Shown piece by piece: positions 7,800 through 16,100 of a stretch of 64,000 bases of DNA (position 1 is its first letter; every line of letters begins with the position of its first letter). The DNA is taken from the NCBI GenBank assembly GCA_027064525.1, contig JAMOPJ010000046.1, positions 1 to 64,000 on the forward strand, given 5' to 3'. Both the position numbers and the translations under genes were made by a program. The notes under the pieces were generated by a model. It was not told the DNA's origin and made no database searches. It saw nothing but the letters and a program-made list of their open reading frames with translations. Origin of the DNA: Archaeoglobaceae archaeon. Lineage in GTDB: Archaea; Halobacteriota; Archaeoglobi; Archaeoglobales; Archaeoglobaceae.

Positions 7800-8527
7800 G
7801 CGTTGTCCATTTGAAGCCCCTCCCCGGCTCTCCAAACTATTCGTCGTTTGAGGACGTTTTCGAATCCGCATTGAGAGATGCTAAGGCTTTGGCAGAAGGT
7901 GGAGTGGACGCTATAATCGTTGAAAATTTCGGAGATAAGCCTTTTTTGAAAACTGTTGGGGCTGAAACCGTCGCATGTATGAGTGTGATCGCTTGGGAGG
8001 TTAAAAGAGAAACGGGCTTACCTTTAGGAATAAACGTTCTTAGAAACGACGCTAAATCGGCTCTTGCGATAGCAAAAGCGGTTAAGGCGGATTTCATTAG
8101 AATCAATCAACTGTTCTATGCGTCTCTTTCGCCAGAGGGTTGGCTCGAAGGTGAGGCTGGAGAAGTCCTGAGGTTCAAGAAAGCAATAGACTGCAACGCG
8201 ATGATATTCGCAGACATCTGCGTGAAGCACGCGCATCACTTCGTGAGCTTGGAGGAATATGTGAAGAATGCGGAGAGGTGTCTAATAGATGCACTAATAG
8301 TGACTGGGAGTGCAACGGGAAAGCCGGTCAGCCTGAGAGATGTTAGAACCGTTAAGAAAGTTGCGGGAATGCCCGTGCTCGTTGGAAGTGGCGTGACACC
8401 AAATAATCTGCCCAAACTCGCAAGGTTCTGCGATGGTGTTATAGTCGGAACTTACTTCAAGCGAAGGGGTGGGATAGACATCGAAAGGGTGAAGGAAATT
8501 GTTAGAGTCAGGGATTCTATAATCTAA
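7784..8527 (+). CDS. BtpA family TIM-barrel protein
   Basis: The 247-aa protein begins MFPIIGVVHLKPLPGSPNY, the family signature, followed by GGVDAIIVENFGDKPF, GLPLGINVLRNDA, FIRINQLFYASLSPEGWLEGEAGEVLRFKKAI and a phosphate-binding end SGVTPNNLPKLARFCDGVIVGTYFKRRGGID. BtpA was named for photosystem I stability in cyanobacteria, but the family is widespread in non-phototrophs, so in an archaeon it is better viewed as a TIM-barrel enzyme of unknown substrate, possibly binding a phosphorylated sugar or nucleotide. It is coupled to the small HTH gene upstream and overlaps the convergent amidotransferase gene by 11 bases. Confidence 0.88.
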   Translation: MFPIIGVVHLKPLPGSPNYSSFEDVFESALRDAKALAEGGVDAIIVENFGDKPFLKTVGAETVACMSVIAWEVKRETGLPLGINVLRNDAKSALAIAKAVKADFIRINQLFYASLSPEGWLEGEAGEVLRFKKAIDCNAMIFADICVKHAHHFVSLEEYVKNAERCLIDALIVTGSATGKPVSLRDVRTVKKVAGMPVLVGSGVTPNNLPKLARFCDGVIVGTYFKRRGGIDIERVKEIVRVRDSII

Positions 8528-9053
8528 GGAAATTTACTATGATCTCTTTGTTCAGCACTTCTGGATGAAAGGAGACACCGTAAAACTCCTTACTCTTCAC
8601 TTTGAAAACGCAAATCTCATCGTTCTGCATGGCCAACGGCTCCAAAAGTTCGTTTGTCTTTTTTAGAGAGAACTTATGCAAAAAGTATGATCTCGTATCT
8701 TTATCGATTAGAGGATTATCCTTTACAACCTTAACGTCGTAAACTCCTATCTTCTTCACTTCCTCAAGCTCGTTCGAGAACAGTTTCGCCAATATCTGGT
8801 AGCCAGCGCAAATTCCCAAGACAGTTCCATCGTAATCGATCAATTGCGTAAAGTTGTGTATGTATATGAGGTAATCGAAGTCTCTCAGGGCAGTCCCGCA
8901 TATTATTATTTTGGAGTATTCGCTTGGCTCTATTCGTTCGGAGTATCTCCTAACCTCGTAATCAAACCCGCAGTCTTGGACGATCTCCACTATAGGTCTG
9001 ACGAATTCCTCCTCGCTTAGCGAATATCTGCACGTCGAAACTATAAGTATCAT
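8517..9053 (-). CDS. Class I glutamine amidotransferase-like protein
   Basis: This 178-aa single-domain protein carries the nucleophile elbow LGICAGYQILAKLF (Cys in GICAG) and the catalytic His-Glu in GVSFHPEVLN near the C terminus, so a complete Cys-His-Glu triad is present. It resembles the separate glutaminase subunit of archaeal GMP synthetase (GuaAA), but its N-terminal sequence is divergent, and its partner here is the diphthine-ammonia ligase gene rather than guaAB. The ATG overlaps the stop of that upstream gene by four bases (ATGA), so they are translated together. It may supply ammonia to the neighbouring amidating enzyme; that is inference. Confidence 0.75.
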   Translation of the reverse strand: MILIVSTCRYSLSEEEFVRPIVEIVQDCGFDYEVRRYSERIEPSEYSKIIICGTALRDFDYLIYIHNFTQLIDYDGTVLGICAGYQILAKLFSNELEEVKKIGVYDVKVVKDNPLIDKDTRSYFLHKFSLKKTNELLEPLAMQNDEICVFKVKSKEFYGVSFHPEVLNKEIIVNFLRL

Positions 9054-9712
9054 ACGAGCTCCGCCCGTTTTACTATCAGTGTTGCGTCGAATTCTCCCCC
9101 AATTATTTCGAATTCCAATATTTTAATCCTTTTTTTGAACAATGGCATGTTTAAGACGAGAGTCTCGTATTCTCCCCCCTCTCCAGCCGGATTTAAGTAA
9201 CTCCTCATTTTCGCGAACTTTTGAACTATCTCTTCGTTCAGCCTCTTACCGAGCATCGATCTATCTAAGCCGGCAACCCTAACAAAGATTATTTCGAATC
9301 CCCTCTCCAAAGCTTCGTTTAAGATGGAGATCTCATCTCTGAGCCAGAGCGGGTTGAAGCACCACAACTCCAAATCGTCGCAGATTCGCTGAAACCTCGT
9401 AGCCTGATAGGTTGATCTAATCGCTCCGGTAACAACTCCCTCTACACTATACAACTCCTTAGCTTTTCTCAACGCATTGTAGAGAGCCTTTAAACTGCTT
9501 TCCTCATCATCTGAGCATGTTTCCATGATCAGAGGGATTCCAAGCGATTCAGCTTGAAGTTTTACGAGTTCAGTATTTGGATAGTGAAAGATCGAACTCT
9601 CTTCAGATTTGGGGCTGAGCGTGACCAAACACGATACTTCAAACTCCTCATGAGCTTTCAGCAGTGCCAAGTTGGAATCCTTCCCTCCAGAGTATAAAAC
9701 GCATACGTTCAT
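9050..9712 (-). CDS. Diphthine-ammonia ligase (Dph6 family)
   Basis: The N-terminal PP-loop (MNVCVLYSGGKDSNLALLKA) is the ATP-pyrophosphatase motif SGGKDS. Further conserved stretches are the family motif VVTGAIRSTYQATRFQRICDDL, a cysteine-proline-leucine region (LWCFNPLW), and GEGGEYETLVL, all typical of the archaeal/eukaryal Dph6 family that amidates diphthine on elongation factor 2 using ammonium and ATP. Length 220 aa is normal. It is the first gene of a two-gene operon with a glutamine-amidotransferase-like protein, coupled by an ATGA overlap. Eukaryotic Dph6 uses ammonium directly, so an associated glutaminase would be a variation. Confidence 0.88.
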   Translation of the reverse strand: MNVCVLYSGGKDSNLALLKAHEEFEVSCLVTLSPKSEESSIFHYPNTELVKLQAESLGIPLIMETCSDDEESSLKALYNALRKAKELYSVEGVVTGAIRSTYQATRFQRICDDLELWCFNPLWLRDEISILNEALERGFEIIFVRVAGLDRSMLGKRLNEEIVQKFAKMRSYLNPAGEGGEYETLVLNMPLFKKRIKILEFEIIGGEFDATLIVKRAELV

Positions 9713-9858
9713 CGTGCCTTTCTTGGAGTTGTTATGATAAAGATTTTAGCGTAGCAATATTTCCAAATTGAGTCTGCCAGTTATAATATATTTATATAAA
9801 TTTTAGAAATAATTTATTTAATCAAAGCTTTAAAATCCTCCGCAAAAATCCATCATCG

Positions 9859-10545
9859 ATGAAAAAGAGAGTCAAAGCTTTAAGTGACATCTTAGAACCA
9901 AAGGAATTCGATTTCATGTTCAGAATTGCCGAAGAGGTCGAGAAAGCAAATCTCAACCTTCCAGTGCTCTACGCTGGCTCTGGAGGAGATGTTGGGCATG
10001 CGGTGATCTTAGGAAATAAGCTCGTCTTCGTCGATTCTCATCTTCCCGAAACAACACTTGTCGAGATAAGATCAAACATCGAAAGGATCGGTGGTGAAAT
10101 AATCGAAGAGCGAAGGATCGGCGAATTGGGAAGGGGAGGGAAGCACATTATATCCTTCGAATTCTGTAACGATCTGATAGAACTCGTATATTATGCTGAA
10201 GATGCAACCAAATTTATTCCAGACGAAGTTAAAAGGGGTTGCTCAGTCTATTTCGTGAAGGTTCCTCTTCCCAAAGAACCTAAAGTTGGTTCTCTCACTT
10301 CTCCAGAATCTCTGAGCAGAGCTCTGAAGCTCATAGCTTTGGGAGGATTCTATTTGGAGAGGGAATGCCCGCTGTGCAGAGTCCTTAAGCCAGAAGACTT
10401 AGGATTCGTTAAGGTTGCTTCGGGCTACATTTCTGCTCTATCTGTGAACTACAACGCCAAGGGCAACCTCTACAAAAAGATCAGAGATGTCGAAAACATC
10501 TACGAACTCCTAAAATTGGACTTAAAACTATCGCAGGAGCTATAA
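9859..10545 (+). CDS. Conserved archaeal protein with Rossmann-like motif, 228 aa
   Basis: The gene has its own AT-rich upstream region (TATATTTATATAAATTTTAG around 9789-9808). The protein contains LPVLYAGSGGDVGHAVILGNKLVFVDSHLP near residue 35, which looks like the glycine-rich loop of an S-adenosylmethionine-dependent methyltransferase followed by an acidic strand end (VFVDS), then FEFCNDLIELVYYAED, and a C-terminal pair of cysteines (RECPLCRVLKPED). I infer a methyltransferase-like fold but recognise no specific family or substrate. It is 23 bases upstream of a small protein-kinase-like gene on the same strand and probably co-transcribed with it. Confidence 0.6.
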   Translation: MKKRVKALSDILEPKEFDFMFRIAEEVEKANLNLPVLYAGSGGDVGHAVILGNKLVFVDSHLPETTLVEIRSNIERIGGEIIEERRIGELGRGGKHIISFEFCNDLIELVYYAEDATKFIPDEVKRGCSVYFVKVPLPKEPKVGSLTSPESLSRALKLIALGGFYLERECPLCRVLKPEDLGFVKVASGYISALSVNYNAKGNLYKKIRDVENIYELLKLDLKLSQEL

Positions 10546-10568
10546 GCAGAGAGATCGGTATATAGAAT

Positions 10569-11120
10569 ATGCTCACATTGAAGGGAAAGCACTCCATGGT
10601 TTACGTTGAAGACGGGAAGGCGATAAAGATCTTTAAGCCACAGTTCAGATACAACTTCTGGAAAGAAGTTCGATACCTCACGGTTCTCCAATCTCAGAGG
10701 TTCGTTCCCAAGCTGTTCGATTTCAACCCAGAAGAACTATCGATTGAGATGGAGTTTATAAATGGTATTTTCATCAGGAATTTCATCAAACAATCCGATA
10801 GTGAAGAGTTGAGAAGGATTTTGCAAAGGTGCTTGGATATCTGTTACCGTTTGGATAGGATGAGGATTCAAAAGGAGGAGATGAACCACCCGGGGAAGCA
10901 CATACTGATCAGGGATGATAAAGTCTATTTCATAGATTTCGAAAGGGCTTTCGATTCTCCGAACCCGAGCAACGTCACGCAGTTCATAACATACCTCTGC
11001 TCCAAGCAGATATTGGAGAAGGCGGAGATCAACAAACCGCCCGTAGAGCTACTAAAGGAGTATAAGAGGGATTACAGCTTCAGGAGCTATATGACACTGA
11101 AGGAGGCTATATTTGGTTGA
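10569..11120 (+). CDS. Small predicted Ser/Thr protein kinase (RIO/Kdo-kinase-like)
   Basis: The 183-aa protein has a reduced eukaryotic-like kinase layout: a short N-lobe (KGKHSMVYVEDGKAIKIFKP, with the lysine in KIFKP), an acidic helix (FWKEVRYLTVLQSQ), a hinge (LSIEMEFINGIFIRNFI), and the C-lobe catalytic-loop/metal-binding stretch HPGKHILIRDDKVYFIDFERAF. In this last stretch DFE replaces the usual DFG, as in several archaeal and RIO-like kinases. A clear HRD motif is missing, the position reading HPGKH. It belongs by pattern to a group of compact archaeal predicted kinases; substrate unknown. It follows a methyltransferase-like gene by 23 bases. Confidence 0.75.
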   Translation: MLTLKGKHSMVYVEDGKAIKIFKPQFRYNFWKEVRYLTVLQSQRFVPKLFDFNPEELSIEMEFINGIFIRNFIKQSDSEELRRILQRCLDICYRLDRMRIQKEEMNHPGKHILIRDDKVYFIDFERAFDSPNPSNVTQFITYLCSKQILEKAEINKPPVELLKEYKRDYSFRSYMTLKEAIFG

Positions 11121-11176
11121 TTGTGTTGTAGTGAACTACCCTTCGCTTTCGCAAGGGGAATTAGCAGAATAGCGAT

Positions 11177-12253
11177 CTATAACAAACATTCAGAATCCTT
11201 CCCATTTTCTGAAAAAACTCTACAACCTCCTCTGCAAATCCAATACTTCTGGCAACATTTGCACTCGTTTACCTCATATTTCCTAAAATCGTTCATACTG
11301 TTCCAAATCTCCCTCAGATCTCTGTAAAATCCTAAATGATAGTTGAGAAAACTGCAGGGTGTTACAGTTCCATCCGATTTGATTGCTAGGCTCGAAATCC
11401 CGCAATCACATCCTTGCATACCTATTAGAATGTTCTCGTCTGGATTCAAGAATGGCATGAACGCGCAATCCACTCTGAGCAACACATCAAACTCAAGCAA
11501 GGATCTTACCTTCGAATCGAATCGCTCGAACTGTTCTTTGCTAAGCTTGAGTTCTTCGTAAACATCTCTACACCTTCCTACTGGCTTCAACCTTATCAGC
11601 ATCACCTCAAGAACGTCGAGCTCTTCCGCGAGCCTGAAAATATCTTCAAGCTTTTCGAAGTTGTGTCTGGTGACTACGACGTTTATCCCGACATCGTAGC
11701 TCTTAGCGAGCTCTTTGATTGTCTTCAATGCGTTATCGAAATTGTCGCAACCTCTAACCTTTACGTAGGTCTCTCTGTCTGCTCCATCGAGCGAGACGTT
11801 TATCTGCCCGAAAATGTCGAGCTTGTCCGTTTTGATCACAACGCCATTGGTGGTGACGTTTGGGACCATTCCACAATCATAAGCATATTTAGCTATTTCC
11901 AGAAAATCCTCCCTACAGAACGGCTCCCCACCGCCGAACGAAACCTGAAAGACGTTCATGTCCGCGAGGATGTCCATCAACTCTTTGAACCGTTCCAAGC
12001 TCAGTTCTTCGCCAACTCCGGCGTTGGCGTAGCAGTGTTTGCAGTTCAAGGGACACCTTTTCGTAACCTCCACGTGAACGACTTCTGGAGCTGAAAGGTA
12101 ATCGATATCTGGAAAATCGTAGTAACCAAGCTTTCTCATGAAATCTTTATCGACGTAAGCTGTAATCCTGAGCTCTGGATCGAAGATTATACCGCCAAAG
12201 AATTCAGGTCTGATCTTTCTCTTTATCTTCATCTCCAAACGCCCCGCAGACAT
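11177..12253 (-). CDS. Radical SAM/SPASM enzyme with PqqD-like N-terminus
   Basis: The [4Fe-4S]/SAM motif is CPLNCKHCYANAG (CxxxCxxC), followed by VSFGGGEPFCRED and NVTTNGVVIKT. A C-terminal SPASM domain carries cysteine clusters (GCDCGISSLAIKSDGTVTPCSFLN and CKCCQKYWICRGGCRVF), which would bind auxiliary iron-sulfur clusters. The first ~45 residues (IRPEFFGGIIFDPELRITAYVD) resemble the PqqD-type leader-binding fold fused to peptide-modifying radical SAM enzymes. The start may be ATG 12253 or ATG 12232 (MKIKRK); both lie inside the upstream small gene, so translation is coupled to it. A peptide-modifying (RiPP-like) role is inferred from domain order and the adjacent 58-aa frame. Confidence 0.85.
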   Translation of the reverse strand: MSAGRLEMKIKRKIRPEFFGGIIFDPELRITAYVDKDFMRKLGYYDFPDIDYLSAPEVVHVEVTKRCPLNCKHCYANAGVGEELSLERFKELMDILADMNVFQVSFGGGEPFCREDFLEIAKYAYDCGMVPNVTTNGVVIKTDKLDIFGQINVSLDGADRETYVKVRGCDNFDNALKTIKELAKSYDVGINVVVTRHNFEKLEDIFRLAEELDVLEVMLIRLKPVGRCRDVYEELKLSKEQFERFDSKVRSLLEFDVLLRVDCAFMPFLNPDENILIGMQGCDCGISSLAIKSDGTVTPCSFLNYHLGFYRDLREIWNSMNDFRKYEVNECKCCQKYWICRGGCRVFSENGKDSECLL

Positions 12254-12380
12254 ATGCTGTGTAAATGCATGCGGAAGCTATCATAGCGACCAGTATGGGA
12301 TAGAACATCAGCATCATTCCGAATCCGAAGCCGCCAGATGAGTCAGGCATGTATCCGATCTTGACCCTATACACCTTCAT
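12204..12380 (-). CDS. 58-aa hydrophobic peptide between membrane protein and radical SAM gene
   Basis: The ATG overlaps the stop of the upstream membrane-protein gene (ATGA), and the TGA lies 29-50 bases inside the radical SAM gene, so all three are coupled. The peptide starts MKVYRVKIGYMPDSSGGFGF, has one hydrophobic segment of ~25 residues (GMMLMFYPILVAMIASACIY...), two cysteines and a charged tail (GDEDKEKDQT). It could be a single-span membrane subunit or a substrate peptide for the SPASM enzyme; the SSGGFGFG stretch would be an attractive site for modification. Coding status rests on precise coupling and the continuous ribosome-scannable layout, as it is too short for homology judgement by eye. 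Confidence 0.68.
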   Translation of the reverse strand: MKVYRVKIGYMPDSSGGFGFGMMLMFYPILVAMIASACIYTAYVCGAFGDEDKEKDQT

Positions 12381-12991
12381 GTTCGAGACCCCCTCACTGT
12401 CAAATAGACTATCAAAGCTACAACTATGTATGCCATTATAAGATACACGGACACGTTGACCAATATTTTGGCCGCACTTAGGACGAGTGGGAGTGATAGG
12501 TTATACGAGAAAACGAACGCCGGTAGAAGTATTACGAGCTTGGGTTTTGTCCTAGCAATTGCCAAACCGGCGATCCAAGGTGGGGCAAGATAAAAAGCGT
12601 TGCCGAACACATCCGGAGGCGTGAACCTACCGAATGTAGCCCATCTACTCCAATCCGATGGGGATGGAGGAGTGTATGCATAAACCAAAATTAAATAAAC
12701 GACGATCGTTGCAGTAGTCACTATTGGAAGCATCGGAATGCTCTTTCTCTTGAAGATCCCGAACAAAATCACGAAAGCGATGCCGAACAGAATCGCAGAA
12801 ACGATAGTGGCGAGAGCGTTGATGTTCGCGAAAACATAATCAAACTGAATCCAAATCGGAATTAGAAAACCGTAAATGGCCCAAACAACTACATCTTTCG
12901 GCTTAACCCTAAAACCCTTCCATCCATATTTTTGACTTAAAATAATTATTCCAACTATCACGATCGCACTGAATATGAGCGATGCAACCAC
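12377..12991 (-). CDS. Multi-span membrane protein, first gene of radical SAM operon
   Basis: The 204-aa protein has about six membrane helices (SLIFSAIVIVGIIILSQ, VVWAIYGFLIPIWIQF, INALATIVSAILFGIAFVILFGIF, IVTTATIVVYLILVYAY, an LVILLPAFVFSYNLSLPLVL region and VSVYLIMAYIVVALIVYLTV), with a loop rich in proline and aromatics (TPPSPSDWSRWATFGRFTPPDVFG). I do not recognise the family. The stop codon overlaps the ATG of the 58-aa peptide, and the region is the first gene of a three-gene leftward operon. It may be an exporter, anchor or integral-membrane partner for the peptide. Confidence 0.72.
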   Translation of the reverse strand: MVASLIFSAIVIVGIIILSQKYGWKGFRVKPKDVVVWAIYGFLIPIWIQFDYVFANINALATIVSAILFGIAFVILFGIFKRKSIPMLPIVTTATIVVYLILVYAYTPPSPSDWSRWATFGRFTPPDVFGNAFYLAPPWIAGLAIARTKPKLVILLPAFVFSYNLSLPLVLSAAKILVNVSVYLIMAYIVVALIVYLTVRGSRT

Positions 12992-13132
12992 GATTGCAAG
13001 TCAAAAATTTGATTATAAAAATTTTGCTCTTTTATCAGCGGTGGTGCATATCTTCATCGCTTTCGCTCTGCGCAGGTCGTATTCATCATCCATATGAATT
13101 AAGGGCTGAAAATAAATAATAGTTTCGAATGA

Positions 13133-16100
13133 TCATCCGAAGAAGTCGCTTATCTTGATCTGTCTTCTCGTATCGCTTTCGAACAGCGACTTTATCTCCA
13201 AATCGATCAGCATCAGCCTCTGCTTAGTATAGTTGGAAATGTTATATTTCTCGCAAAGGAACTTTGATAGATCGAGATATTTTGTTATCGAGCTGTTGTG
13301 AACCGTCAGCGTCAACTTTCCTCCGCATTTCAAGCATTTGCCAGCCAGTGGGAGTCTCCTATACTTTGCGTTACAGTTGACGCACCTAAACTCCTGCCTT
13401 GAGAATGCCCTTAGATTTCCGATTATGTCAGGCAAGAAGTGGCACTTGAGGACTCTTTCCGCAACGTCGTGCTCATCCACTGCTACAATCTTCTCCGCAA
13501 GATTCATCTGGGCGTTGACCTTATCTTTCATTGTTTCGAGAGACTTATACGCGCTTTCCTTAACTCCTAGAGCTATGCTTTCCGTATCGTGGGTAAAGCT
13601 GAGACAGCAAAATCTTAGCTCACTCTCAAGTCTATCCTCTACCCTCTCGATAATCCCGACGAGTTCCTTCGGATCAGCGTAGCGCAGAGTCGCTTTGTAG
13701 AAATCCAGCGGATACCTTTCTACGATGTCCATGTTGTGAACCTCGCTGTCCACCTCTCTCGGATCGACTATCGCGGTAAGCACCAAAGGTGCGTCCATCT
13801 GTCCGCCTCTCTTGTCTGGTAGATAGTAACGAGAGAAGTTCAGCAAGCCGTCCAATAGGAGCATAACACAGTCCTCATCGCCATCACATTGAGCTGAAAC
13901 AATATAATCGTTTATCAGCACGTTGTGGTAATGTCGTGCGTTCAAACAGTAAACGAAAGGCTCAGAAGCTTTTACGTATCTGATATTTCTAACCCTCAAT
14001 AACCATCCAAATTCGGTTCTTCTTAAATCCTTCCTGCGAGTCTTATTTCTGTGCAAATCGTAAACAGACTGCTTTCTTTCGATGTTAAATCCAATCTCTT
14101 CAAAAAATCGATCGTAGTATTCTCCAGCGATATTAAAAGCGTAAACCTTGGAAATCGGTGCTTTGAGTCCCCTATGTTTGTAATACCTTAAAGCGATGCT
14201 ATTTCCTCTGTTTGCATTTCTATCCATTGTAAAGTATCCTTTTATCCCAAATCTCATGAGTAGTAGTTCAATATCCCTAAGCAATGGTAGATATACACTG
14301 TAAACGCTAACTCTCGGCTTTGTTTTCAAAGCAGAGCCATCACCCGTGAAGTATGCACTTAGCAAAATTCTAACCTTCTCCTTTGGCAATTTAAACACGA
14401 AACTCGGAACTCTTTTGTCATGAGCATTGCTCCCAGTTCTCAGAATCCTTGTAAAGAGCAGATAGATTATTCTTGAGCTGATTGTAAGCTTCCACTCTCT
14501 CTCGTTAACTCTAACACCATCTCCAAAAGCTTCCTTGACAGCCTCTACAATTTCACTTTTTACTTTTCCATCGAAAGTGGAGAAAACAATCTGATAACAA
14601 CTCCTACTGCATCTTGCGTATCCTTCGGCTAAGTAGTAACCTACGAGCTTCAGTAAAGGCTCTATTTTCACGAACCTTTTTACTCGCACTTTATCCCTCT
14701 TAACGCCTAACTGAGCATCTTGTGGGACATCCTCAAGCGTTAAGCCTTTAGCTTCCAGAATTTCAAGTAGTTCATTCAGTGATATTGAATCAAGCTTTAA
14801 TCTAGTGTAATATCTCTTTCTCTCTTCTACACTCAGAATTCCTTCCAAGAATTGCTTTATACCACGAACGGTTACTATATTGTGTAGATCTTCAAGCTTG
14901 GCAAACTCTTTAAGTAGATCGATCTGTTTAACATCTTCTTCGTCAAACTCAATTAGGGGTGAAACCATTACGTCTCCTTCCTTAACTTCGAAAGCCTTCT
15001 TCTTGAGTATCTCTTCGTTTTCGTAAACCAAAACGTCATGGTCTGGAGTGACCGTAAATACCCTTCCTCCTTCAAGCTCAATTTCGATTAGGTGCTCTGG
15101 AGATGGTGCTTTGATCACATCTACTATATCGGTCAGAACGACCTTTCCGCTTTCCGGATCGAAAGAGTAAACCCTAACGTTTGCCTTCGGCTTGTCTCTA
15201 ATCCAAACGCCCTTTTCAAATCGCTCGTTCTCGAATAGCTCGTATAACTCTTTCACTGTAATCCTTCTAACTTTGCCATCGATATTCACAAGCACTTCTG
15301 TATCCCCAGCGAAACAATTTCTCCTCTTTGCTGCGTGGAAGTATGGATGAGCATAACCAGCTAAAACGTCTGTGAAGCCAACGATCCTTCCGAGCACTCC
15401 CGCTGAGGTGTGAGGGGCCAAGCCTATCACCAGATGGCCTATCAGATCTTCGGGCTTTTCGACGTTGTAGAAGGGCTCCAACCCGTAGAACTTAACGAGC
15501 AGATCATCTATAAACTTTGCAACCTTAACCAAATACTCAGCACAGTCCTTTGAGAGTATGACATCCTGAGGCTTGAGCTCTACGATCTGATCTTCGCTCT
15601 TGAGTTCGTTCCCCTGCCAGTCGACCGTGTAGCCGAGCTCCTTCAGCTTCTCAACACTCACGTTGATTTCCTTCGGCTTGAAGTGGGTGATGGGTAGATC
15701 TGTCATGTCGTATCGGATCGTCCCGTCTTTGAACACGAATACGCCGTGCTTAGCTCTCAGAATACCCTTTTCGATCCTTTCCGGCATCTTGATCTTCGAA
15801 GTCAGACCGATTACGCCCTTTATAGTGTCGAAGCTGTCCCATTCGTTCAAATTCTTTAAAGCATTCTCGTAAAGCTCTCTGACGTTTATCCTTCTCTTCA
15901 TGTATCCCTTAGCTTCTTCTCCACATCTTGGACAGACTTCGCTTCCGATCTTTATCCTACACTTCGGGCAGTAGTATATCTGATCGGTGAGACCACCGCA
16001 GTGATCGCACTTGAGCCAGAATGTCTCTTTTCCGCATTCCTTACATCTCCTAAGGGCGATCTCCACCGCAACCTCTCCTTTAGTGGAGTTGTAAGATTCT

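Noticed and set aside
10500-10691. Small leftward frame between the methyltransferase-like and kinase genes
   Set aside because: It is covered by both rightward genes and has no start signal.
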